A stretch of DNA of 64,000 nucleotides from Collybiopsis luxurians FD-317 M1 (taxonomy: Eukaryota; Basidiomycota; Agaricomycetes; Agaricales; Omphalotaceae), in the NCBI GenBank assembly GCA_000827265.1, contig KN834787.1, forward strand, positions 226,692-290,691, read 5' to 3'. The notes beneath the pieces are model-generated. The model saw only the letters and a list, made by a program, of their open reading frames with translations. It did no database searches and was not told the origin of the DNA. Position 1 is the first letter of the stretch. Each line of letters opens with the position of its first letter. A program made the translations under genes and the position numbers. Below, piece after piece: positions 1 to 9,891 of this stretch.

Positions 1-1112
1 TGAGTGAGTTTGTGGAACGGGACGAGATCGTCGCCTTCAGAGTCTGAGGACGACTTTAACGCCGCGCAAGGCCAGACGTCTCCTAATGATATACCAGCGA
101 GTTTGGTCCGGGTTGCAGGCCATATGGGATTTAAGCCGTCGATGAGAACGTGCCATAATGCTGCGAGAGGGACAAGACGAGTGGATCCGTCCATTTTGGA
201 TTCGCGTTCGAGGAAATCTGCAGGAACTTTAGATCACCTCTAAAGAGATATATTATGGATTCGCGTACCAAGCATGTTACCCGGCCGACCTTCGTCGCCG
301 AAAAGTTCAGGACTAGCCAGAAGGGCATCGCTGAGATTGCGCAACAGAGACGCGCGTCCTTCCAGTCCAACAAGTGGATTCGACTCGGAGACTTGCATAT
401 GCTGAGCGACCGCGTCCACTGTAATCTTCGAAAGCCCAGCAGCTAGACAGAGAATATCCAATATCAGATCATCGTGCAAAAACCTTCAGCGTTATACCGA
501 CGCACCATCGACTCGATGAGGCTGATCCGGAATACCAGAAAACAGCCCTCCCTCGAACATATGTATACTACAAATAGCCAGCCCCTCCGACCGACTATAC
601 TTTTGTCCGGATTCCTCTTCGTGATAAGCCCAATCCTTTCCAGCACCAGCATCGAGCAAAACAGAAACGACAAAAAGATCAATGAGCCGTTTGCTAGCCT
701 CTTTGGATCCATCCCATTTCGCAAGAAGAGGCTCTACTCGATCTCTACCCAAATTAAAGTGATTCCAACGTCCATGAGGTGGAATCTAATCAGGAAAGTT
801 CGATATCAGGCTATCAGTCGCGAGTCGAGCAAGAATCCTTTGCCTTGTGGTAATCAGTCCCAAAATCGCGCTGAACATTCGATATGAGCTCTATATTTCA
901 GTATCTCGTATGTTAAATCGACCCACATGAATAATATTCAAACAGAAATCTGTAACATCTGCCTCTTTATCCTGATGATAATCAAAGTATTCAAGTTTGC
1001 CTGCTTTTGCGAGCTCAAAGACGCGACCACAGCGTTCTCGGATTGAAGGCAGAGTCCGAAGATATGCTGCTTTTGCTTCTAAGGGAAATTCAGTCGATAC
1101 AAGCGATGGCAT
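1..1112 (-). CDS. URC4: DUF1688 / URC4 uracil catabolism protein, C-terminus off the left edge
   Basis: Seen: five exons on the minus strand (927-1112, 844-870, 506-785, 269-442, 1-217) join in one open frame. The protein reads MPSLVSTEFPLE at the start, then IRERCGRVFELAKAGKL, IPPHGRWNHF, SVLLDAGAGKDWAYHEEESG, RSEGLAICSIHMFEGGLFSG, NPLVGLEGRASLL, IWPATRTKLAG and PFHKLTQ at the edge. These blocks, in this order, are the signature of the DUF1688 family, which in yeasts includes URC4 of the reductive-independent uracil degradation (URC) pathway; its exact reaction is not settled. The intron 786-843 has a GC donor (AAG|GCAAAG) and AG acceptor; read as exon it would put an in-frame TAG just before IPPHGRW. 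The start ATG is the first in frame before the conserved IRERC block. Family assignment is firm; the metabolic role is taken from the yeast homologue. Confidence 0.88.
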
Positions 1113-1225
1113 GGTAAGAAGGTCGTGGTGGTGGTAGAGAGTCAAGATCCGATCGCTCTGACGTTGGACGTTTCCACGGGTCAAAGCCAGTTATATCGAG
1201 CAAGGTTAAATTCATTGTAACTGGA

Positions 1226-1392
1226 TGTCAACATGTATATACACGCTTCACTTCAACCTTTAGAAGATACAGACAGAAAATTCAACTGAGCGATTTACTC
1301 CTACAAAGTCTTTAGCTGGGTGTTAACATGTATGAAAATAACAGAGCACATCGAATTCAACTAGACGATTTACTTCTGCAAAGTCTTCCGTC
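1226..1392. repeat. Short degenerate tandem duplication at the end of the FAD oxidase gene
   Basis: Two copies of a roughly 75-95 nt unit follow each other. Each has aacatgtat, then a stretch ending in ttcaact(ga/a)gcgatttact and a tctgcaaagtctt-like end. The right-hand copy contains the last codons and stop of the oxidase gene; the left-hand copy lies just downstream of that stop and is non-coding. Copies differ at several positions, so the duplication is not recent. Confidence 0.55.
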
Positions 1393-3486
1393 TTTCCGTT
1401 CCTGCCAACGATCCCCACCAACTGCTATTGAACCATACAGTATCTGGTCCGGGTCCCATTTGTCTTTGATAGCAAGCAATCTGTCGTAATTAGATCCATA
1501 GAATGCGTCTTTCCAGTCCGGCTCCGTATAGTCCGCCTATACAAGAAGGATTCAATCTTGAGGATTAGAGCACCAGGAAAATAGAAACGTACTTCGTTCA
1601 TATAAGCACCACCGCCTTCTGGAGTCAATTGCCTGAGCGGCTCATCATAAACCTGGCTAATGCGGTCCTGATTCTTGATTACTGTGTCTATAGATGCACG
1701 ATAGTCGAGAAAGCTACCCATAATCGTCGTCAGAGAGCAGGAGAAAAGTTAGGTCCGAGAATATTTACACAGTAGGATTGAACATCCTCTCAGCGTTCCT
1801 CCACGCTGGATGAACTGCATTATCCGGATATCCTGCAATCGCCAAAGTCGGTCGTAAAGCAACATCCCAGATGAAGTCACATCCAGCTTCGAGGATGACT
1901 TTGACGGTTTCCATAAACGCTTCAAATCCCTCCTCGCTCTCCCATAAAGACCGAGGCAGCAGTCTTCCTCCAAACTGAAACTCGCTGATCATGTTATTCA
2001 TTTCCTGAGAAGAGACTGGAGTTTTTTGGTGGTATTCGATGCTGAAATGATATTTGATGTTGTATTGGTTGCTCTCCAGCAACGAGAGTATGGGTTTCAT
2101 CAGCTCTGTCACACTCTCCACGGTATGATTTGGTGCAAAGAGCGGCGCCATTTGGAACCATTCAAAATTGTACGCAGTGCTTACAAAGATTCCCTGATCA
2201 GTAAAGTTTGGTGTGCCCCGCTGCCAGGCAGATAGAATAGACCACCAGTCCTGGCGAGAGAGGCCTTGCGAGTTGAATGAAAGATATGCAGCGGTTGCTC
2301 CAAGGTCAGGAAAAGCCCTGATAGTGACCGACCAGACAACACCGTATGTTCCACCACCCTGTAGAACGAACTTATGGATCAAAATCAGAGGATTCAAGCT
2401 TGGAAGAGCGTACCCCTCCACTCAAAGCCCAGTACAAGTCTTTATTCTCGGTAGGAGATGCAGTAACCAATCGGCCGTCGGTGGTGATAACCTCGAAGGA
2501 CAGGGTTTGGTCAGCGGCAAGCCCATACAGATTCGTAATAAATGAATGTCCACCGCCTGAGAATCGTACGCTCGTTGACTTCGATAACAAAAAATAGAGG
2601 AACCTACACACCTTGAACATAACCTCCGGCAAAACCAACGGTCTACGTAGAGGATGGTGGTCAAGTTGCTAATATCCACCCAATAAGTGACGGAAGAACA
2701 TACCGGGCACTCCCCAACAACAACAACCAGTCCTCGTTTCTTAGCTTCCTCTGCAATCTGATAACCCATTACACCTGCTTGAACTTTCACCGCTGGACCA
2801 GAATACGTCTTCGACGTATACTCATCAACCCATTCCATGCCTTGCGAATGGTACATCCAGACCGAAACTGCACCTGTCCCAGTCGATCGCCCCATGTAAC
2901 TGGAAGAAAAGAAAGTCATCTTTCAGAAATACACGACGAAACCAAGTTTCAACGACCTCACTCACTCGTGCCCAGTGTTCCTCACCACGAATCGAATATC
3001 GTGATTCTTGACAAATTCAATCGTCTTCATAACATGCTCCGGTCTTGTAACATTCACAGAGTACTGAACGTAGGCCCCAATAACGCACTGATCTTCCTTA
3101 TCAGTGAAAGGATCGCAGCTCTTATTTGCAAAGATAAAATCCATCACGGAGGACGAACTGGGGAGACTGGATACAATGCGGCATTCTCAGTCTCATCTGA
3201 AAAAGACCAGTATACTAACAGAGTGATTGATTACTCACTGCAACTCCGGCTCTCGCCAATGATCTCGCACGAACTGGCATTTCTCCTCGTCAAAGCCGTC
3301 CGTATGACATGCTGCTCCGATAGGTATTGTTTTGATGAGCCGTCCGTCTACCGAGCTGTTAAAAGCGTTCCAAACATCCTTCTTTGGCCAAGCATGATCC
3401 CCGGGCAGAAGTTTGCAATCCTTCACGGAAAGAGTAGGGGTTCCTACATCAGTGTTTCCTTGCAAATAATCCAACAACGCCGTCAT
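1357..3486 (-). CDS. FAD-linked oxidase, berberine-bridge-enzyme type (bicovalent flavin)
   Basis: Eight exons (3239-3486, 2966-3157, 2704-2899, 2612-2642, 2414-2556, 1769-2358, 1593-1713, 1357-1536) give 566 aa. Domains in order: a short Cys-containing N-terminal part with CKLLPGDHAWP and IPIGAACH; a PCMH-type FAD_binding_4 domain from VQYSVNVTRPEHV through SGGGGGTYGVVWSVT; and a C-terminal BBE domain with GGGAYMNE and YGSNYDRLLAIKDKWDP. The two residues that bind flavin covalently in this family are both present: His in VRNTGHD and Cys in GECPTVG. Known family members oxidise carbohydrates, alkaloids or secondary metabolites, usually outside the cell. The start at MTALLDYL lacks a clear signal peptide and an upstream stop lies close by, so a small 5' exon with the signal sequence may have been missed. 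The substrate cannot be told from sequence. Confidence 0.88.
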
Positions 3487-3828
3487 TCCAAAGGTGAGGA
3501 AAGTGCCTTCCGGCTATTGAATACGCATACTGGTGGATTAATGCAAATTGCTACTTCGATCTTTCAGGAGAATATCAAACCCTACTCATTGGCACTTGAC
3601 GGACAATGAGAGACTGCAGCTGGTGTCGCTGTGGCGCAAGTACATCATTACATCACTAGATTCAGGTCAGCTTGCGCTTAGCCGAGTTTTTGCCGATTGA
3701 ATGCTGAACGGACGAAGACAAAAAAACAAGGGTTGTTAGTGCTGCCTAGTACCCCGAAGTTCAAAGTGCATAGAGCAGAAGAGAAGTAACGCGCCCATAC
3801 AAATAATAGACAATTTACTACATAGAAT

Positions 3829-6022
3829 CTACCACCATCCGCTCGGATGATTCGTTAACAACTGGCATCTCCAAAGGAGAGATATATCGGAACATAAGGC
3901 AACGCGTGAGGCGCAAAGGGCGTATAAGACGCCGTAATTCCAATAGTATGTGACGCTCCAGTGAAGGGGGGTTATCACCCTCATAAAAAGTGGATGATAA
4001 TGCAATGGGCAGCTTGGTGAGTTCAAGACCATTATCCGACTCAATATGTGCACATATGCAGACTCCTTTAGTAGATATGTCATGATACTGTTGAAGGAAT
4101 TGTCCATATTTGTCCTGGAGTAAATCAGAGTCATTTCTGGCGAGATATCAAACATACAAACCTGCATTTCGGACCAAACTCGAAAGGCGCCTTGGAGAAA
4201 ATCTGCCAAGAAAGCAACGAAAACGCTCCGAAGCCCCACATCCCCCAAATTAAATCCTCTATAAAGGTTCCCCCACCTCCCAGGGGAAGTAGCATACACA
4301 TCAAAATCAACGGAAACACTCCGAAGCCCCTCATCCCCCAAATTAAATCCTCTATCAAGTGCCCCCCACCTCCCAGAGGAAGCAGCATACACATCAAAGG
4401 TAGTCAGTTTGGTGATGAGTTTAGAACTGTGGCTTGCACTAATGCAATGATCAGTCCAGAACTCTAAAGTATACCAACCAGCCTGGTGCCTCCAATCAGG
4501 ATGCAAAACAACATGGCTTTCCCAAGCTAAGATATCAAGGCAGGATATTGCCAGATATTCATGATGAAGTGGTTTATCAATGAAAAATTCTAAAGACCGC
4601 TTGGGGTCAAGTAAGAAATCCATAAAAGATGCATGGCAAAATCGAAAGTTGGATTCGACAGGAGAAGGCTCTTGAAAGAGGGAGTGAGCCCCAGATAATG
4701 TCGCTCGAACTGCACCAAGGGGAATTTGAAGCAGAATCAAGAATGTCTCAATGTCGTAAGGAACCCGCCTCCTTTCGTTGAATAAGATCAGAGTACCCAG
4801 AATTCGGAGGAGCAATGTTTTATTTGTGGTTCTTGATAGAATCTGACGGTACAGAGCATCAAGCTCTGCAAATGGTGAATCAGTCTCATCCGATGCTGCG
4901 ACGCCGAGTACAATATTGAGACGATCCGCAGGAACAGCGCCATCATCATCGATGAATTTGAGCACAGTAGATGGATAAATAAAGTGTCCGGAGGCCTTTT
5001 CAACGAGTTGTTCGATCTGTCCAGATGTAGGCCATGGACGAGAGACATGTTCCATTGTTCCCGAATGGCGTTCCAGGATGCCGTGGAATTCCTCCTCTAG
5101 AAAACGGCGAATATCGCGAAATGCTTGGTAGTTATCATTGAGACATGACCGAAGACAAATATTTTCGAGATTTGAGCTGCAGAAGGCTTCTTTTATTCGA
5201 GGCTCTGGTCGGCTGGCAATAAGAAGCCGAAATGGAAGGATACGTTTTTGAATCGCAGGCCCAAGGATGGATAAAATACGTAACTGGTCATGAGTGTCCA
5301 GACATTCATCCAGACCATCAATAATCAGTATACGGGCGTCGTTGAACGAGATGTCGTGAGATGTCGTCTCGCCCTTGGACCTCTTTGATGACAGCTTTTG
5401 AGCCACGGTGAGACATGGCTGGAAGATAAGCTCGTCGAATTGGGTTTCAATGGACGAAGTAAGGATAGAGGGGTTATTCGAGACCACAGAGTTGATAGTT
5501 GAACGCAACTCTGGGATTGAAGTAGCCAGTTGAAATGCAATTGTTGTAAATAACTGCCGAGGGTTGTTACGAGAAGGATCTGTACGCCAGAAGAAAAAAG
5601 TTCCTGCTAAACTTCCATCTTTTGCGCAGGTCTCTGCTAGTGTCTGAGCAATGGCAGACTTTCCTGCTCCTGCAGGGCCGTAGAGCCAGCGAACACTATG
5701 ATTGTGGGAGTGGCTCGAGTCGATCCAACTTTTGAAATCATTCAGAATCGATTCCCGTGTGCCTGGATGGCAAACAGGAGGGGGATAGCGCGCTTCTGCA
5801 TTAAACAGAGCAGAAGTACAGGTGTGCTGGTATAACAGGTAGAGTCCTGGAATTATCCCGAATATGTATCAGTCCGGAGATTCAAGGTAAAGCGCCCGCG
5901 GACTTACCTCTCTCCCTGTTCTCTTTCAGTTTGAGTATGTTTAGATCGCGGCCAATGTTATGAAAATTCCCTCCTTCGATGGTAAAGTTTTGAGATCCAT
6001 TGAACATTTGGGGTGTGTTCAT
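3829..6022 (-). CDS. NACHT-domain STAND NTPase (fungal NLR-like)
   Basis: Two exons (5908-6022 and 3829-5846, 61-nt intron) give 710 aa. The N-terminus MFNGSQNF...IEGGNFHNIGRD is the short cap motif seen in front of many agaricomycete NACHT proteins. It is followed by CHPGTRESILNDFKSWI, a Walker A motif (GPAGAGKSAIAQTLAETC), sensor-like FFFWRTDPSRN, a Walker B (ARILIIDGLDECLD) and RFLIASRPEPRIKEAF. STAND NTPases of this type act in non-self recognition or programmed death in other fungi; that role is inferred here. No WD40, ankyrin or TPR array follows. Instead the C-terminus is an unusual hydrophobic tail with a 31-residue internal duplication. A decayed relative lies next door at 6.8-7.6 kb and the upstream region is duplicated near 9.4 kb. 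Confidence 0.87.
4226..4404 (-). repeat. In-frame tandem duplication (period 93 nt) inside the NACHT gene
   Basis: Unit 1 is 4226-4318 and unit 2 is 4319 to about 4404. Both share the stretch ctccgaagccc(c/t), then catcccccaaattaaatcct and ccacctcccag(a/g)ggaag. On the coding strand the two units translate to near-identical segments beginning DVYA(A/T)S(S/P)GRWG and containing RGFNLGD(E/V)GLRSV. The period is a multiple of three, so the reading frame is kept. Confidence 0.9.
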
Positions 6023-6054
6023 ATTGTCTCAAGGATGATTCTGCATTTCAGGAT

Positions 6055-6693
6055 TCTAAGTTGATAGAATAGCGTAAGACAGTTAAACCACTCACATCGG
6101 ATATCGTTTACCAACAATCTAGTATCACCGTTCTCTGCTTGTGCGATGGTCAAGGAAGACTACAGTAGCAATTAACCAGGAGAGATGCAGGGACAAAAAG
6201 ATGGAGATGATTCGTGGGTCATGTCTCTACACCTTGTATTTTAGACAGACGAACGGCCACAGCCAGCCACAGCCTCAATTGAACACAGGGGATTGAAGAG
6301 TTAGAGCATAATGAAGCCTATCGAGGCCCGACCCGTTTACTGGTTCAGAGTTATGGACTATTTTCAGGAATAATGCCCGAATTGGTCGAGCGGTGTCTGT
6401 TGAACCTGAACACAGGACAAACGCGACGGAACGCGACGTGGTGATTATGGGCGTTTATTTCGAAGATGCCAGCCGCTTTGGGCGCTTCAAGTAACTACCT
6501 CCCTGTTGCTCCTAACCGTCACAACACGAGCTCGAGGCTAACGATGGTGGTGGCTACGTCTATTGTTCCGCTACACACAGCGTCACCTTCTGCATACACC
6601 TCAGCAAGATCGTTCTCCTTTTATCCGCCATCCGGGACTCATTCTTCCTTATCCTCGTCCTCAAGTTTTGCGACTGTAATTCTTCGCCATTAA
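6055..6693 (+). pseudogene. Truncated duplicate of the 9.9 kb gene with its upstream region
   Basis: About 640 nt match the 9.4-10.1 kb region, starting in the non-coding shared string gcgtaagacagttaaac and running through gggtcatgtct(c/t)tacacctt. The start codon at 6466 opens MPAALGASS, like the intact gene at 9892, and similarity continues through SARSFSFYP. The frame stops at 6693 after 75 codons where the sequence switches to unrelated DNA, so the nuclear-localisation-like and Cys/His parts are missing. This is a broken copy. It could still be transcribed from the duplicated promoter, but there is no sign of a functional product. Confidence 0.75.
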
Positions 6694-6779
6694 TCCCGAA
6701 TAACGTTGCCCGATGCTGCGGAATCCGCCTTGTAAAAATCGTAAATATTGCAAGATGCCTGATAGTTATTACCAAGGCG

Positions 6780-7600
6780 TGTCAAGAGGCTCTATCTCTC
6801 GAAATTGGAGCTGCAAAAAAGCCTTCTTGATTCGAGACTCTAGACTGCTGACGATGGGAAGTTGAAATGGAAAGATACGTTTTTGCATCGCCGGCCGAAG
6901 GATTGGTAAAACTCTCAACTTGGATTGAGTTTTGAGAATTTCATCGAGACCATCATTACAAGCGTCGTTGAATGACGATGACGATGTGGCGGGATCCTAT
7001 GTATCTCGCTCTTAAATCTTTTGTACCTCATTCTTAAATCTTTTTGCTTACATCTTTCGAGTCGCGGTGAGGCATGGCTGGAGAATGAACTCATCGGATT
7101 GGGTTTCAATGGAATAGAAGGAATGTTCAAGACCACAGATTTGATGATTGAACGTATCTCCGGTATTGAAAAAGTCAGTTGAAATGCGAAGGTAGGATCC
7201 CCACACCAAAAGAGGAAACTCCTTGCCAATGTCCCACGCAGGTCTCAACTAGTTTCCGAGTAGCGGCAGACAGTAGACCTGCAGGGCCATAGAGCCAGAA
7301 AAAGCTATGTTTGTCGGAACGGTACAAGTCAATCCAACCTTGGAAATCACTCAGAATCAATTCTGGATGGCAAAGAAGAGGGGAATGCACGCTTCTGCGT
7401 TGAACGGAGCAAAGGTACAAATTTGCTGGTACAAGAAATGCAGACCCTTCACTCGTATCAGTCTATATATTTGAAGGGACTTGCCTGTAGACCCACATTT
7501 CCCTTCCTTTCTAGTTTAAATATGTTTATATCGCCGTCGATGTCATGAAAATTCCCGCCTTTAATGGAAAGATTATGAAATCCGTTGAACATTTGTGGGT
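6780..7600 (-). pseudogene. Decayed NACHT NTPase relic
   Basis: On the minus strand, pieces of the neighbouring NACHT gene can be followed in order but not in one frame. They are the 5' part matching NGSQNF...GGNFHDI (around 7540-7600), the intron-proximal region, a P-loop remnant around SFFWLYGPAGL (near 7290), then FQLTFSIPEIRSIIKSVVLNIPSI and a fragment of the following helix. Walker A is disrupted, Walker B is gone, and several frameshifts and deletions separate the pieces. The relic shows that at least two NACHT genes stood here. Confidence 0.72.
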
Positions 7601-9890
7601 TCCCCATTCTTTTTTACGAAAAAAGAAAAGAGGGTTTCCAGGACCAAAGTCGGAGACCAGTATGAAAGAAGCAAAGAATTTATATGTGATCTCGTGTTCA
7701 CGGGCATCCTGCAACCTCAGTACACTTGGTGCGCTGATGAACAGGTTTAAACCATCGAACGAATGGGGAAGAGGCTAAATCACTGTCGGAAACAGAGACT
7801 TAGTAGGTCACCCAAAATGTCATGATAATCAAGGTCTACAGACGCGCCTAAGCCTGCTGTGATAAATAGGAAACAAGTCGGCAGAAACAAGTACTGTATT
7901 CGCGTACAGCCTTGCGTACATTGACCATCAATTCTTGAGAGGGAATTTGGAGTAGGTCTTGCGAACAGTCTCGAATGTTACAAGAAATTCAGGAACAAGA
8001 ACGAAGGAGGAAGGCCAAAGCAAACCTTTGCAGAGCGGTTTGAAAACCTCAATAAAGCACGCGACTTTTGAACGCCTTTTGATCTCTACTCCGTCTGCAT
8101 AGATCCAGCATTCGCATTTGGTCCGCGCCTAAGCAATATTGGACGGATGGACAAAAACTATTCTACGATGAGAGATCAGTTTACCGGGAGTCAAGTTGGT
8201 AAGTACTTATTGAACGGTAAGTATTCAAGATTTGTAAAGTATTGTAAGCTATTTACTTGAACCGAGGTCCTAGAAGCCTCACCTACAAACCCGTCTAGCA
8301 GGTCTCTCGGTGGTCCGGGCATTCCCTTACCCGTTTTTGGTAGGCACCTTGTTCCGTTGTACTATACTTTTGATTTGGTTTTTTTTTTTGACTTTATATC
8401 TAAGTATCTATTTTCTGTCTTTTTACTATTTTAATGCTATTTTATCTATCTATTTACTTTTAGTTTTTTTTACTTGTCTTTTCGGTGTTTCGCCTGGCGC
8501 TCCTCCTCTGCTGAGAGTAGCGAAGTTGCCCACCTGCAATCCTTGCTTGCGAAATTCCTGAAACTTGGCCTGACGTACCGAATCTAGGTCGTGCCGGTGT
8601 TGCCTGCGCTCTTGACCGCAACTGGGTGATGCCATCCTCGATATACTTTAACGTAGGCGCTGCGGAGGTCAGCAAGTACAACCCCGTTTACCGACTCCCA
8701 TCGGCCAAGAGAAGTACCGCCCCATACCCGTCTCTTTGCGCTGCGGAGGTCAGCAAGCACAACCCCGTTTACCGACTCCCGTCGGCCGAGAGAAGCACCG
8801 CCCCATACCCGTCCATCTACGCCGCCGGAGACCAGCTCCGCTAAATCTAGGCCCACTTCAGAGGGCGTCGAGTGCTGAGCAAGCCGGGGAACCGAAGATA
8901 GCAAAGTCGACGACTGCAAGTAGGAATTCGTCAGCTTGGACTATTGGCCGACCACCCGCATCTGGAGGTGTCTCTTGCTTGGACACTAGATATAGATCTG
9001 ACCGACTCTTGATACTCACAATTTTGATTGTATTTTACCAACGAATAAGGGGCTAACTAAGGGTTTTCAGAATACTCCTATTTTATTCTGGGACTGACTA
9101 TTTATCTTCACCAGTTCATACCGAGGATTTCCAATCTTCAACGGGGTCACTATAGTCTTCATGGAATAAGGCAACGCAGTCCGTATCGGTGACGATGCCA
9201 GTTCAGATTGTATATGATTTTCCAGAATGCTTATCAAAATGTCTTGCGCGTAATATTTTGGTGTTAGAGAAACGCGGATCGTGCATTTGGTGTCGCTGTC
9301 AGGTTCAATAAGAGTCAAGAAAAATCCACTTGAAGATATGTCGCTGAAGTGCTTCAGGCGAGGATCACCGTTCGAATTATTGGGCTATGGAAGGATGTAA
9401 TAATAGAGTTGTAGAGTAGCGTAAGACAGTTAAACGACTTCGGGTCTCGTTGACCAACAATATCGTATCGTATCATCTCTCAGTCAAGGCTATGATCAGG
9501 ACGGAGGCAGGGACGAAAACATGATGACGATTGGTGGGTCATGTCTTTACACCTTGAGCTGTATAGTATACATTCGACAGGTATATTGGCCTATGTTACT
9601 CGAAATAGTAGTTGAAACATACACGTATCATTTACCATTGAGTGAATGACCACAGCCAGCCATAGCCTCAATCAGGCCTCAATCAGGCTTCCATTGAACA
9701 CCGCAGATTAGAGAGTCAGCGGATAATGGAGCCTATCGAGCTCCGAACTGTTTAATGGTTCAGAGTTACAAGATATTTTCTCGAGCCCTGCCCGAATTTG
9801 TCAAGTACCGTCTGTTAACCTGGCCCGGGACACAGGACATTGAACGCGACGCGACACGACGTCGTGACTATGGGCGCTTACTAGTTCGGA
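7600..9890. other. Mostly non-coding stretch between the NACHT relic and the 9.9 kb gene
   Basis: No open frame with recognisable coding character was found. The stretch holds a T-rich tract at about 8378-8485, a tandem repeat at 8659-8842, and from about 9395 a second copy of the DNA that lies upstream of the intact NACHT gene. A minus-strand frame at 9067-9318 was examined; it has no family resemblance and could be a degraded end of another gene. Confidence 0.5.
8659..8842. repeat. Tandem repeat, 81-nt period, two copies plus a remnant
   Basis: Unit 1 (8659-8739) and unit 2 (8740-8820) share gctgcggaggtcagcaag, then acaaccccgtttaccgactc and ccgccccatacccgtc, with about six differences. A third, strongly diverged start (gccgccggagaccagctccg) follows. 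The period is a multiple of three and all three frames on the plus strand stay open over most of it, but no start or splice context supports a gene. Confidence 0.85.
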
Positions 9891-9891
9891 G

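Noticed and set aside
786..790. In-frame TAG before IPPHGRW suggesting a URC4 pseudogene
   Set aside because: A GC-AG intron of 58 nt with a good branch-like ctgat removes it and joins RDFGTDYHK to IPPHGRW as in the family.
240..887. Plus-strand frames over the URC4 region
   Set aside because: They are antisense to exons whose minus-strand translation matches DUF1688 block by block.
9067..9318. Minus-strand frame as an independent gene
   Set aside because: No family resemblance, no splice context, and it abuts duplicated non-coding DNA.
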